DNA from: Paenibacillus sp. SYP-B3998
GTDB taxonomy: Bacteria; Bacillota; Bacilli; Paenibacillales; NBRC-103111
Length of the DNA: 64,000 nucleotides
Direction: 5' to 3'
Assembly (NCBI RefSeq): GCF_010820665.1
Contig: NZ_JAAIKC010000005.1
Coordinates: 310,001-374,000, forward strand
A program made the position numbers and the translations under genes. A model generated the notes under the pieces. The model searched no databases. It was not told where the DNA came from and saw nothing but the letters and a program-made list of their open reading frames with translations. Of the stretch, positions 1 through 8,809 are shown piece by piece. Position 1 is the stretch's first letter. Each line of letters opens with the position of its first letter.

Positions 1-441
1 GCAAATATAGTAAAAGAATCAGGTCTAGATCCTACAAGCATTGAGTTAGATCTGACCGAAAGCATCACTTCATCCAGTGTACAGCTCGTTGGCGAGAAGC
101 TTCGTAGATTAAAAGCGCTAGGAGTTCGCATTGCGATGGATGATTTATGTATAGGTTTGTTTACACGCTCTGGTTTGCAAGATATGCCTATGGATAGCAT
201 TAAACTAGATAGTTCCCTGATTAGAGATCTTCCAGATGATGCTGAGAATCAAGTATTGGCTGCCGGGATTACCCGAATCGCCCATCGATTAGGGCTAAAT
301 CTCATTGCCAAAGGCGTCGAAACCAAGGAACAACTAGAGCATCTCCAGCATCTTCAATGCACGGAGGTACAAGGAAAGCTGTTTAGTACGCCCTTGGATG
401 CTTTGGAATTTTTAGAGCTTTTGAAGGCGGAACTCAACTAG
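1..441 (+). CDS. EAL-domain protein, C-terminal part, probably degenerate
   Basis: The frame is open from base 1, so the gene starts outside the window; 146 codons remain. They match the second half of an EAL cyclic-di-GMP phosphodiesterase domain: an ELDLTES motif, an Asp-Asp pair in IAMDDL, a DSIKLDSSLI strand, IAHRLGLNLIAKGVET, and a QGKLFSTPL end. In active enzymes the loop after the Asp pair reads roughly DDFGTGYSSL; here it is DDLCIGLFTRSGL. The usual AEGVET reads AKGVET, replacing a conserved acidic residue with Lys. I infer a catalytically weak or inactive domain that may bind c-di-GMP or a partner. The missing upstream part could carry GGDEF, PAS or membrane segments. EAL assignment is firm, activity loss is inference. 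Confidence 0.8.
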   Translation, partial: ANIVKESGLDPTSIELDLTESITSSSVQLVGEKLRRLKALGVRIAMDDLCIGLFTRSGLQDMPMDSIKLDSSLIRDLPDDAENQVLAAGITRIAHRLGLNLIAKGVETKEQLEHLQHLQCTEVQGKLFSTPLDALEFLELLKAELN

Positions 442-703
442 CATGTATCTGGATTTTATTGACCGCCGGTAGTATAATCAATACTTGTGGCTTGGACCCT
501 GTTGTTGAGAATCACAATGCGAATATGTCAGCTTGTATGACATGACGAATTATGTTATTTCCTGTGGATACTACTTTTCTCCTGCGGATTAAAATGGTAC
601 AATTGTACATGGAAGGCCTTACATAATTTCGTTTATCATGGTCATACTACAATGTGGGTTCCATGGTAACGGTCAAATTCAATAAGTCGGGGGTAAAAAA
701 ACA

Positions 704-1777
704 ATGAAAAAAGTGCTATCTACAGCTCTTATGGCTGTAACAGTAACGGCAATGGCGCTCACTGGTTGCGCAAAAAAAGAAGAAACAAAACCGGGTGCGG
801 CTTCCGCAACTCCAGCTCCTAGCGCAGCAGCATCTGCAGCACCAAAAGGAGACACAAGCGGTAAAGATTTCAAAATCGGTATGGTTACAGATATTGGTGG
901 CGTAAACGACAAATCGTTTAACCAAAGCGCTTGGGAAGGCTTGAAGCTGTTGGAAAAACAAACGGCTGCTAAAGTGAAAAACCTCGAAAGTAAAAGCGAC
1001 GCGGATTACACACCGAACTTGAACCAATTCGTTAAAGATAATTACAACTTGACTTGGGGTATTGGCTTCTTGATGGGTGACGCACTCAAAACAGTTGCTA
1101 CACAAAACCCTACTGCTAAACTAGCGATCATCGATAACGTTGTTGAAGCTCCTAACGTAGAGTCTGTTACTTTCTCCGAACAAGAAGGTTCCTACCTAGT
1201 TGGTGTGGTAGCAGGTCTGACTACAAAAACAAACAAGATCGGTTTCGTTGGTGGTGTTGAAATTCCGGTTATCAAACGTTTTGAAGCTGGCTTCGTAGCG
1301 GGCGTTAAGGCTGTTAACAAGGATGCCAAAATTCAAATCAACTATACAGGTGCTTTCGACAAGCCAGACCTTGGTAAAGCAGCGGCTGCAACGATCTTCA
1401 ACGATGGCGCAGATATCATTTTCCACGCTTCTGGTTCCACAGGTAACGGTGTATTTAACGAAGCGAAAGACCGTGCAAAATCAGGTAAAAAAGTTTGGGT
1501 TATCGGTGTAGATAAAGACCAATCCTTAGAATTTGGCGATGAAGTGACACTGACTTCCATGATGAAACGTGTTGACCAAGCGGTTGCTCGTGTTTCCAAA
1601 GATGTAGTTGAAAACAAGTTCCAAGGTGGTAAAGTAGTTGTTCTTGGTCTGAAAGACGATGGTGTAGGTCTTCCTGAAACTTCCAAGAAAAACGTGACTC
1701 CAGAGATTTTGAAAAAAGTGGACGAGTTCAAAGCTAAAATCATTAGCGGTGAAGTTAAAGTTCCAGAAACTCCTTAA
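704..1777 (+). CDS. nupN: BMP-family nucleoside-binding lipoprotein
   Basis: A lipoprotein of 357 residues that should capture purine nucleosides outside the membrane and deliver them to the ABC importer encoded just downstream. The first 22 residues are a signal peptide ending in the lipobox LTGC, followed by an Ala/Pro/Ser-rich linker to about residue 50. The mature part carries the family hallmark GGVNDKSFNQSAWEGL near residues 65-80, as in PnrA/TmpC and B. subtilis NupN (YufN). A GGGGGT ribosome binding site lies about 10 bases before the ATG. A 13-bp hairpin separates it from nupO, suiting higher expression of the binding protein. Guanosine or another purine nucleoside is the likely ligand by family and gene order; the exact ligand is inferred. 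Confidence 0.9.
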   Translation: MKKVLSTALMAVTVTAMALTGCAKKEETKPGAASATPAPSAAASAAPKGDTSGKDFKIGMVTDIGGVNDKSFNQSAWEGLKLLEKQTAAKVKNLESKSDADYTPNLNQFVKDNYNLTWGIGFLMGDALKTVATQNPTAKLAIIDNVVEAPNVESVTFSEQEGSYLVGVVAGLTTKTNKIGFVGGVEIPVIKRFEAGFVAGVKAVNKDAKIQINYTGAFDKPDLGKAAAATIFNDGADIIFHASGSTGNGVFNEAKDRAKSGKKVWVIGVDKDQSLEFGDEVTLTSMMKRVDQAVARVSKDVVENKFQGGKVVVLGLKDDGVGLPETSKKNVTPEILKKVDEFKAKIISGEVKVPETP

Positions 1778-1825
1778 TTGTATAGACAACGTAGTAATTA
1801 GGAACGCTAAGCTTGCTTTTGTTAA

Positions 1826-1856
1826 AACAAGGCTAGTTACATAAACTAGCCTTGTT
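1826..1856 (+). terminator. Intercistronic hairpin after nupN
   Basis: A perfect 13-bp inverted repeat (1826-1838 with 1844-1856) with a 5-base loop, followed by a short pyrimidine stretch (CTTT). It lies between the binding-protein gene and the ATPase gene. The T-tract is poor, so it probably gives partial termination and protects the nupN mRNA 3' end rather than closing the operon. Confidence 0.7.
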
Positions 1857-1903
1857 CTTTAGTTATGAGAGGTTTTCCAAAAATTGATCAGTAGGGTGAT
1901 CTG

Positions 1904-3445
1904 ATGAGTAATGTAACCCCTGTTGTTGAGCTAAGCCAGATTACGAAGCGATTTCCTGGGATTGTCGCCAATGATTCCATCAGCTTAAAGCTGCATCTTG
2001 GTGAAATTCACGCATTGCTTGGTGAGAACGGCGCTGGCAAATCAACACTAATGAACATTCTGTTTGGTCTCTACCAACCAGATGAAGGCCACATTAAGGT
2101 CCAAGGTAAAGAAGTTAGCATTGACAGTCCCAATCGGGCAATTGAATTAGGGATCGGCATGGTCCATCAGCATTTTAAATTGGTTCAACCTTTTACCGTT
2201 ACTGAAAACATTATTTTGGGCATGGAGCCCAAAGCGGGAATGAATATAGACTACCGCACAGCGCAAGAAAAAGTACGTAAGTTATCTGAGCAATATGGTT
2301 TGCGTGTAGATCCTAAAGCTAAAATCGAGGATATTTCCGTCGGCATGCAGCAACGCGTAGAAATTTTGAAAACGCTGTATCGGGGCGCGGATATTCTTAT
2401 TTTCGATGAACCGACAGCTGTATTAACACCGCAAGAGATTAGTGAGCTGATGGTGATTATGCGGAATTTGGTCAAAGAGGGCAAGTCGATCATTCTGATT
2501 ACGCATAAGCTAAAAGAGATTATGGAGATTGCCGATACCGTAACCATTATTCGTCGTGGTAAAGTTATTGATACCGTAGAGTGCTCAAAAACGAATCCGC
2601 AAATTTTGGCGGAGAAAATGGTTGGACGCGATGTATCTTTTAAGGTGAACAAGCAGGACGTGAAGCTTGGCGAGCCAGTTCTTCAGGTGAAAGAGCTTGT
2701 TGCCCGTAATCATCAAGGTTTAGCTGCTCTGAAAGGGCTTAATTTTGAAGTGAAAGCAGGAGAAATTCTAGGTATAGCTGGGGTTGACGGCAATGGGCAA
2801 AGCGAATTGATTGAAGCTCTAACCGGCCTGCGTCCAGTAGACAGTGGACAAGTTTTACTGATGGGCAGCGACATTACGAATCAATCACCAAGGCAAATTT
2901 CGGAGGCTGGGCTTTCCCATATTCCTGAGGATCGCCATAAGCATGGATTGGTTTTGGATTTCTCAATGAGCGAAAACATGGTGCTGGAAACTTATTTTCA
3001 CCCTGAATATAACCGAGCTGGATTTTTGAATTATAAAGAGATCGATCGGCACGCAGAGGCCCTTATCAAACAATTCGACGTCAGAACGCCTACGATCTAT
3101 AACAAGGCGCGTTCTTTGTCGGGGGGCAATCAGCAGAAGGCGATTATTGCCAGGGAAATACACAAGAATCCTAATCTGCTTATCGCAGCTCAGCCTACGC
3201 GCGGTTTGGATGTAGGAGCGATTGAATTCGTGCATCGACAATTAATTGAGCAGCGCAATAAAGGCAAAGCTGTCCTATTAATTTCTTTTGAATTGGATGA
3301 AATTATGAACGTTTCTGATCGTATTGCAGTTATCTATGAAGGTCAGATTGTGGGAGAAGTGCTGCCTCAAGAAACAAATGATCAAGAAATTGGGTTACTC
3401 ATGGCCGGCAGTAAGCGCACAGAGAAAGGAGCTGCTCATGAATAA
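1904..3445 (+). CDS. nupO: Nucleoside ABC importer, ATP-binding protein
   Basis: A 513-residue tandem ATPase that powers nucleoside uptake at the cytoplasmic face. The first nucleotide-binding domain has Walker A GENGAGKST near residue 45, signature SVGMQQRVEIL near 145, and Walker B DEPTAVLTPQE near 170. The second domain has the altered P-loop GVDGNGQSEL near residue 293 and the signature LSGGNQQKAIIARE near 408, the pattern usual for ribose/nucleoside-type importers. Its stop overlaps the ATG of the next gene by 8 bases, which implies translational coupling with the permease. The family and gene order match B. subtilis nupO (yufO). Confidence 0.93.
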   Translation: MSNVTPVVELSQITKRFPGIVANDSISLKLHLGEIHALLGENGAGKSTLMNILFGLYQPDEGHIKVQGKEVSIDSPNRAIELGIGMVHQHFKLVQPFTVTENIILGMEPKAGMNIDYRTAQEKVRKLSEQYGLRVDPKAKIEDISVGMQQRVEILKTLYRGADILIFDEPTAVLTPQEISELMVIMRNLVKEGKSIILITHKLKEIMEIADTVTIIRRGKVIDTVECSKTNPQILAEKMVGRDVSFKVNKQDVKLGEPVLQVKELVARNHQGLAALKGLNFEVKAGEILGIAGVDGNGQSELIEALTGLRPVDSGQVLLMGSDITNQSPRQISEAGLSHIPEDRHKHGLVLDFSMSENMVLETYFHPEYNRAGFLNYKEIDRHAEALIKQFDVRTPTIYNKARSLSGGNQQKAIIAREIHKNPNLLIAAQPTRGLDVGAIEFVHRQLIEQRNKGKAVLLISFELDEIMNVSDRIAVIYEGQIVGEVLPQETNDQEIGLLMAGSKRTEKGAAHE

Positions 3446-4517
3446 AGTAGTTAGAATCTTTACAAGTGAATCGGCCCTTAATCCAATCATGGCCATCATA
3501 CTTGGTCTGTTATTCGGAGCGCTCGTCATGCTTGCTGGAGGGTATAACCCCCTTACGGCGTATAGTGCGCTTTTCTCCAGAATCTTCGGTAGTTCCTATG
3601 ATATAGGGGAGAGCATTCGCGCGATTACACCTCTTATCCTAACAGGTTTATCCGTTGCTTTCGCATTCCGCACAGGTTTGTTCAACATCGGAGCTGAAGG
3701 ACAAGTTGTTATGGGTATGACGGGAGCTACACTTATTGGCGTTAAGCTTACTGGACTTCCATGGATCATACATGCTCCGCTTGCTGTTATTGCAGGTGCT
3801 TTACTGGGCGGACTATGGGGAGCTATTGCAGGTTATTTGAAAGCAAAACGTGGTGTGAATGAAGTTATCACCACCATCATGCTGAATTGGATTGCGTTGT
3901 TCCTTTCTAATTACATCGTAAACCAATTTCTATTGGAGCCTAAACAACAACGTTCCTATATGATTCAAGATTCTGCTTCTCTAAGCATCACGTGGTTATC
4001 TGACTTGCTTAATCATGCTAGGATTCACTGGGGGACGGTCATCGCGATTGTCGCAGCTATCGTATTTTACTTGATTTTGTGGAAAACCAAGCAAGGTTAT
4101 GAACTGCGTGCAGTAGGCCATAATATGGATGCCGCCAAATATGCGGGCATGAACGTTAATCGCAATATTATTAAGGCGATGTTTATCAGCGGTATTTTCG
4201 CGGGACTCGCTGGCGTATTCGAAATTCTCGGTGTGTTTCACTACCAGGTTGTGGCCGCGTCATCGCCGGGTTACGGTTTTGATGGGATAGCCGTATCCTT
4301 ACTAGGAGCTAATAATCCTTTTGGAATTGTGCTTGGAGCTGCGCTCTTTGGCGGATTAAGTTATGGTTCCGCTGGTATGAGCTTCGGTGCGGATGTACCA
4401 CCGGAAATTGTTCGAATCGTCATTGGCTCGGTTATTTTCTTTGTAGCAACCCAAGGCATTGTCAAATGGGTTCTCCTTCCGTTCTACGGTAAACGCAAGA
4501 AAGAGAGGGCGTCGTAA
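3438..4517 (+). CDS. nupP: Nucleoside ABC importer, permease 1
   Basis: An integral membrane permease of 359 residues with about eight to ten hydrophobic segments, in the family of the branched-chain amino acid/ribose/nucleoside permeases. It carries the family block TGLFNIGAEGQVVMG near residues 80-95 and ELRAVGHNMDAAKYAGMN, the cytoplasmic coupling loop. The ATG at 3438 is chosen because AGAAAGGAG sits 8 bases upstream and because it overlaps the nupO stop; a longer frame upstream lies wholly inside nupO. It should pair with the next permease as a heterodimer. Confidence 0.92.
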   Translation: MNKVVRIFTSESALNPIMAIILGLLFGALVMLAGGYNPLTAYSALFSRIFGSSYDIGESIRAITPLILTGLSVAFAFRTGLFNIGAEGQVVMGMTGATLIGVKLTGLPWIIHAPLAVIAGALLGGLWGAIAGYLKAKRGVNEVITTIMLNWIALFLSNYIVNQFLLEPKQQRSYMIQDSASLSITWLSDLLNHARIHWGTVIAIVAAIVFYLILWKTKQGYELRAVGHNMDAAKYAGMNVNRNIIKAMFISGIFAGLAGVFEILGVFHYQVVAASSPGYGFDGIAVSLLGANNPFGIVLGAALFGGLSYGSAGMSFGADVPPEIVRIVIGSVIFFVATQGIVKWVLLPFYGKRKKERAS

Positions 4518-4518
4518 C

Positions 4519-5502
4519 ATGGACCTACTCACAGCAATTCACGAATTCCTAACGAAATTTAGCGAACTTATTAATACGACGCTCGTTTACTCGACTGCTC
4601 TCATATTTGGTGCTATGGGTGGCATTTTCTCGGAACGATCAGGTGTCGTGAACATCGGTATCGAAGGTTTAATGGTCTCAGGCGCTTTCGCTTCGGCTGT
4701 CGGCGCATACTACGCAGAAGAAGCGAATATGGGATTATGGTCCCCGTGGATCGGTCTGCTGACAGCGATTTTATTCGCTTTGATTTTTGCTCTGATTCAC
4801 GCTGTTGCTACGATTTCGTTCAAAGCAAATCAAGTTATTAGTGGAGTGGTCATTAACTTCTTGGCTGCGGGCGTTACCGTATATTTAGTTAAAGTTTTAT
4901 TCGATGGCGCAGGTCAAACAGAGACATTGAAAGATGTTTTTTCCAAATACGAAATTCCGCTGCTATCCAAAATTCCTTACCTCGGCTTCGCTATTTTTAC
5001 AGCCTATCCGACTACGTTCATAGCTTTGATTCTCGTAGTCGTAACTTGGTACGTACTATTTAAAACGCCATTTGGTCTACGTCTTCGTTCCGTTGGCGAG
5101 CATCCGAGCGCAGCAGATACGGTAGGTATTAAAGTAAATCGTATTCGGTACATTGCGGTGCTGATAAGTGGAGCCTTTGCCGGACTAGGCGGGGCAACAA
5201 TTACGCTAACGACGACAAGTAACTTTTCACACAATACGATCTCTGGTCAGGGCTTTATTGCCATGGCGGCAATGATATTTGGTAAGTGGCATCCAGTGGG
5301 TGCATTGGGCGCAGCTGTCTTTTTCGGAATGGCGCAAGCGCTCAATAATTTCATGCGGTTGTTTGATTTTTCCAAGAACATTCCGCAGGAATTCCTCTAC
5401 ATGCTGCCTTATGTACTAACGATTTTGGTACTGGCTGGAGCCGTAGGTCGGGCTAAAGCGCCTTCGGCACTTGGTGAGCCTTACGATCCAGGTAAGCGGT
5501 AA
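4519..5502 (+). CDS. nupQ: Nucleoside ABC importer, permease 2
   Basis: The second permease of the importer, 327 residues, with about eight to nine membrane spans. SGVVNIGIEGLMVSGAF near residue 45 is the family block, and LRSVGEHPSAADTVGI is the loop that contacts the ATPase. The ATG at 4519 begins one base after the nupP stop (GTAACATGG) and is preceded by AAGAGAGGG, so the two permeases are translated together. It is the last gene of the operon; a terminator follows within 10 bases. Confidence 0.92.
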   Translation: MDLLTAIHEFLTKFSELINTTLVYSTALIFGAMGGIFSERSGVVNIGIEGLMVSGAFASAVGAYYAEEANMGLWSPWIGLLTAILFALIFALIHAVATISFKANQVISGVVINFLAAGVTVYLVKVLFDGAGQTETLKDVFSKYEIPLLSKIPYLGFAIFTAYPTTFIALILVVVTWYVLFKTPFGLRLRSVGEHPSAADTVGIKVNRIRYIAVLISGAFAGLGGATITLTTTSNFSHNTISGQGFIAMAAMIFGKWHPVGALGAAVFFGMAQALNNFMRLFDFSKNIPQEFLYMLPYVLTILVLAGAVGRAKAPSALGEPYDPGKR

Positions 5503-5509
5503 AATAAAA

Positions 5510-5557
5510 AACATGCACATGCAGGGGGAATATCCCTTAAGCTGTGCATGTTTTTTT
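5510..5557. terminator. Bidirectional terminator between nupQ and the AraC gene
   Basis: Ten-bp outer stem (5510-5519 with 5543-5552) containing an inner GGG/CCC hairpin, with seven T on the plus-strand side and A-rich sequence on the other. It ends both the plus-strand nup operon and the convergent minus-strand regulator gene that stops at 5559. Confidence 0.85.
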
Positions 5558-5558
5558 A

Positions 5559-6413
5559 TTAAAGAGACTTGATTTGGTTGCGATATGCACTGGGGGAAAC
5601 ACCGTACAAGCGTTTGAATTGCTTGGAGAAGTACAAGGGATCAAAGAATCCGACAGAAGCGGCAATTTGCTCAATCGTAAGTTCTAGTCGTTCGCGCAGC
5701 AGCAGCCGTGCTTTATCTACACGCAGCTTCAGCAGAAAGGTGATAGGCGTCACCTGGGTATGCCGTTTGAATAGTCGGGATAAATAAGCGCGATTGTAGC
5801 CCAGGCTTTCTGCCATAAGCTCAATTGTGATTGGCTCTGCATATTGGGTGGTAAGATAATGAATGGCTTGCTGCACAATCCGGTCACTTTCCGCTTCAGC
5901 TACGATGCCTGTTAATGTAGGAGCCGCGAGGACTTCGTAATAATCGGCAAACAGCAGTTGTAAATATCCGCAAGCTTTCATTTGAGCATTAATTTTTTTA
6001 GCTCGTAGCGCTTGCTGGATATGGCGAAATAGAACAGGAATATGGCGATTACGCTTGGTATAAATGACGGGGTGGAGCGGATTGACGCCTATAGAGTTAA
6101 CTAGATGCGAGGCATGGGCTCCAGTGAAAGCAATCCAGCAATAATGCCAAGGATCTAGTTCATCGGAGACGTAGCTGATGAGCTGTTCCGGTTCGATGAT
6201 AAAGCTATCGCCAGTGCCTAGCTCATGCTCCTGTCCGTGACAGGAGAATACGCCTTTGCCTGAAATCACATAGTGTATCAAGTAGTAGTCAACTACTTTA
6301 GGCCCTAGTCTGTGTTCTGGTTTGGTTTGGCTCTCCCCGGCAAAAAGTACGGTCAGTTTTTGATCCTGCGCAGGCAGTGGATTTGAAACAACGTAGTAGC
6401 TATCTGGTCTCAT
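5559..6413 (-). CDS. AraC-family transcriptional regulator
   Basis: A 284-residue regulator with an N-terminal cupin-like sensing half (about residues 15-160, including HYVISGKGVFSCHGQEH) and a C-terminal double helix-turn-helix (about 185-284). The DNA-binding half shows AESLGYNRAYLSRLFKRH and the second helix pair ending in VGFFDPLYFSKQFKRLYG. The ATG has GGGAGG eight bases upstream. It is divergent from galK with only about 190 bases between the starts, so control of the gal operon by galactose or a galactoside is the natural inference; the effector cannot be read from sequence. Confidence 0.88.
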   Translation of the reverse strand: MRPDSYYVVSNPLPAQDQKLTVLFAGESQTKPEHRLGPKVVDYYLIHYVISGKGVFSCHGQEHELGTGDSFIIEPEQLISYVSDELDPWHYCWIAFTGAHASHLVNSIGVNPLHPVIYTKRNRHIPVLFRHIQQALRAKKINAQMKACGYLQLLFADYYEVLAAPTLTGIVAEAESDRIVQQAIHYLTTQYAEPITIELMAESLGYNRAYLSRLFKRHTQVTPITFLLKLRVDKARLLLRERLELTIEQIAASVGFFDPLYFSKQFKRLYGVSPSAYRNQIKSL

Positions 6414-6513
6414 CAGAGCTGCCTCCCTCTCCTGCCTATCTTTCTCTACTTTAGCATACAGGGCTAAAAGATAAAATGCAGATCATATTTATCCATGTGA
6501 AAATAACATGCCT

Positions 6514-6530
6514 CCATAGCTTAAATATGG
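6514..6530. promoter_or_regulatory. Inverted repeat in the AraC-galK divergent region
   Basis: CCATA (6514-6518) and TATGG (6526-6530) form an interrupted inverted repeat about 10 bases before a TATACT that could be the galK -10 (6540-6545). There is no good -35 hexamer at the matching distance (TAGCTT), which fits an activator-dependent promoter. AraC proteins often bind direct repeats, so this is only a candidate site. Confidence 0.3.
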
Positions 6531-6601
6531 CAATTCTTTTATACTGAAGATATAAGCTTACATCCAAATCGAAGCTCGATTAGACAAAAGGCGGTGCCAG
6601 T

Positions 6602-7783
6602 ATGGCAAATCTTGAAGCGTTGAAAGATACATTTATTGAAATTTACGGCGATTCTACAGCGGAGCTTGCGGCTTTTCATGCGCCAGGACGGGTAAATTTG
6701 ATTGGTGAGCATACGGATTACAATGGGGGCTATGTGTTCCCAGCAGCGCTGACTTTCGGAACCACCCTGCTTATTCGTCCAAGAGAGGATCAAGTCATTG
6801 GATTCGCCTCGACAAATTTGCCACTTCGGAAACAAATATCCATAGATGAGCTGTCTTATGTAGAAGCCGATGATTGGATTAACTATCCGAAGGGGATCTT
6901 TGTTCATTTAGGTAAAGAAGGATTCCCAATTACAAAAGGATACGACCTCTTGTTCCACGGTGAAATACCGAACGGCGCCGGATTATCTTCTTCCGCTTCA
7001 ATTGAAGTCGTTACGGCTTTCGGCTTACTGACGCTGGAAGGTCATCCTACGGATACTGTCCAAATTGCGCTGCTCGCACAAAAGACAGAAAACCAGTTTG
7101 TTGGCGTCAACTGCGGTATTATGGATCAATTCGCTGTAGCCAACGGTAAAAAAGATCACGCCATCTTGTTAATGTGCGATACACTGGCCTACAAGCATGT
7201 TCCTTTCAAGAGCGGCAGCTACAAGTTAGTCATTGGAAATACAAACAAACGTAGAGGACTTGTAGACTCCGCTTATAACGAAAGAAGAAGCCAATGTGAG
7301 CAGGCGGTAACGTACTTGCAACAACAATTCCCGAACCTTACCTTACTAGGTCAAATGAGCTTACAGCAGTTTAATGACTACAAACATTTGATTCCTGATG
7401 AAACGGTACGCCGTAGAGCGCAGCACGTCATTGAAGAGATTGACCGTGTGTTGAAATCCATCGAAGTGCTGCAAGCGAACGATCTTGAAGCATTTGGTAA
7501 GCTCATGATTGGTTCTCACGATTCGCTTAGGGATTTATACGAAGTGACAGGGGCGGAATTGGATGCTATGGTTGAAGCAGCCCTTAAAGTACATGGTGTT
7601 CTTGGCGCAAGGATGACAGGCGCAGGATTCGGTGGTTGTACAGTTTCTCTCGTACATGAGGACAGCGTGCAGACCTTCATAGATCAAGTAGGCAAAGAAT
7701 ACACAGAGAAGACAGGGCTTACACCAAGCTTTTATGTATGCGATATCGGTAATGGCGTTGAACAAGTCGGGGAGGCGTTGTAA
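6602..7783 (+). CDS. galK: Galactokinase
   Basis: Phosphorylates alpha-D-galactose with ATP to galactose 1-phosphate, the first committed step of the Leloir pathway in the cytoplasm. The 393-residue protein has all three GHMP-kinase signatures: [20 protein letters not shown] near residue 28, GAGLSSSAS near 122, and [14 protein letters not shown] near 335. The length is typical. AAAGGCGGT precedes the ATG. It is the first gene of galK-galE-galT, and galE starts two bases after its stop, so the operon is tightly coupled. Confidence 0.97.
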   Translation: MANLEALKDTFIEIYGDSTAELAAFHAPGRVNLIGEHTDYNGGYVFPAALTFGTTLLIRPREDQVIGFASTNLPLRKQISIDELSYVEADDWINYPKGIFVHLGKEGFPITKGYDLLFHGEIPNGAGLSSSASIEVVTAFGLLTLEGHPTDTVQIALLAQKTENQFVGVNCGIMDQFAVANGKKDHAILLMCDTLAYKHVPFKSGSYKLVIGNTNKRRGLVDSAYNERRSQCEQAVTYLQQQFPNLTLLGQMSLQQFNDYKHLIPDETVRRRAQHVIEEIDRVLKSIEVLQANDLEAFGKLMIGSHDSLRDLYEVTGAELDAMVEAALKVHGVLGARMTGAGFGGCTVSLVHEDSVQTFIDQVGKEYTEKTGLTPSFYVCDIGNGVEQVGEAL

Positions 7784-7785
7784 AA

Positions 7786-8772
7786 ATGGCAATTCTAGTA
7801 ACAGGTGGAGCAGGATATATCGGATCTCACGCAGTAGCAGAGCTGCTTGCAAAGGGTGAAGACGTAGTAGTTGTGGATAACTTACAGCAGGGACATCGTC
7901 AGGCCATTTTAGGCGGTAAACTTTATGTTGGTGACCTACGCGATGGCGAGTTTCTGGATGCCGTTTTTCAAGAGAATGACATTGATGCGATTATTCACTT
8001 TGCAGCCAGCTCCTTGGTAGGCGAGAGCATGACCGATCCTGCCAAATACTATCACAACAATGTGTATGGCGCCCTATGTCTTTTGGAGAAAATGACGCAA
8101 TACGAAGTGAAGAAAATTGTGTTCTCTTCTACGGCTGCAACCTACGGAGAACCTGAAAATATTCCGATTCTCGAGAGCGATCGTACCCTGCCGACGAACA
8201 CCTACGGCGAGACGAAGCTTGCAATGGAGAAAATGATGAAGTGGTTCGATACCGCTCATGGCATTAAATATGTGTCCCTTCGTTACTTTAATGCGGCTGG
8301 CGCACATGCCAGTGGCAAAATCGGGGAAGACCACAGTCCGGAAACGCATCTGATTCCAATTATTTTACAAGTTGCCTTAGGTCAAAGAGCACACATCTCC
8401 ATCTTCGGTGAAGACTACGAGACAGAGGATGGGACATGCATTCGCGACTACATTCATGTCAGCGATCTGGCTAGTGCGCATGTACTTGCCGTAGAGAAGC
8501 TGCGTCAAGGTGCGGAGAGCAACATTTATAACCTAGGCAATGGCAAGGGATTTTCGGTAAAAGAGGTTATCGAAATTGCCCGCAGCGTAACCGGCCATGC
8601 CATTCCCGTAGTTGTCGAGCCTCGCAGAGCAGGCGATCCAGCAGTATTGGTCGCGTCTTCCGAACGGGCGAGAGTGGAACTTGGTTGGAAACCTACGCGT
8701 GACTCGCTAGAGGCGATTATTGAGAGTGCGTGGAACTGGCATCAAAATCATCCAGGCGGTTATGAGAAGTAA
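7786..8772 (+). CDS. galE: UDP-glucose 4-epimerase
   Basis: Interconverts UDP-galactose and UDP-glucose with bound NAD. The protein has 328 residues, with the Rossmann motif [10 protein letters not shown] at the N-terminus, [10 protein letters not shown] around residue 115-125 carrying the catalytic Ser, and the catalytic Tyr-x3-Lys in [13 protein letters not shown] near residue 140. Its ribosome binding site GGGGAGGCG lies inside the end of galK. It recycles the UDP-sugar used by GalT. Confidence 0.97.
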   Translation: MAILVTGGAGYIGSHAVAELLAKGEDVVVVDNLQQGHRQAILGGKLYVGDLRDGEFLDAVFQENDIDAIIHFAASSLVGESMTDPAKYYHNNVYGALCLLEKMTQYEVKKIVFSSTAATYGEPENIPILESDRTLPTNTYGETKLAMEKMMKWFDTAHGIKYVSLRYFNAAGAHASGKIGEDHSPETHLIPIILQVALGQRAHISIFGEDYETEDGTCIRDYIHVSDLASAHVLAVEKLRQGAESNIYNLGNGKGFSVKEVIEIARSVTGHAIPVVVEPRRAGDPAVLVASSERARVELGWKPTRDSLEAIIESAWNWHQNHPGGYEK

Positions 8773-8809
8773 GAGAAGCGAAGGCTAGCAAGGGAAAGGA
8801 TCTGGGCAA

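Noticed and set aside
442..703. Looked for a purine riboswitch or other leader before the nucleoside-binding lipoprotein gene
   Set aside because: None of the conserved purine aptamer words were found, and TATAAT-like sequences lack a spaced -35. I could not call a promoter either.
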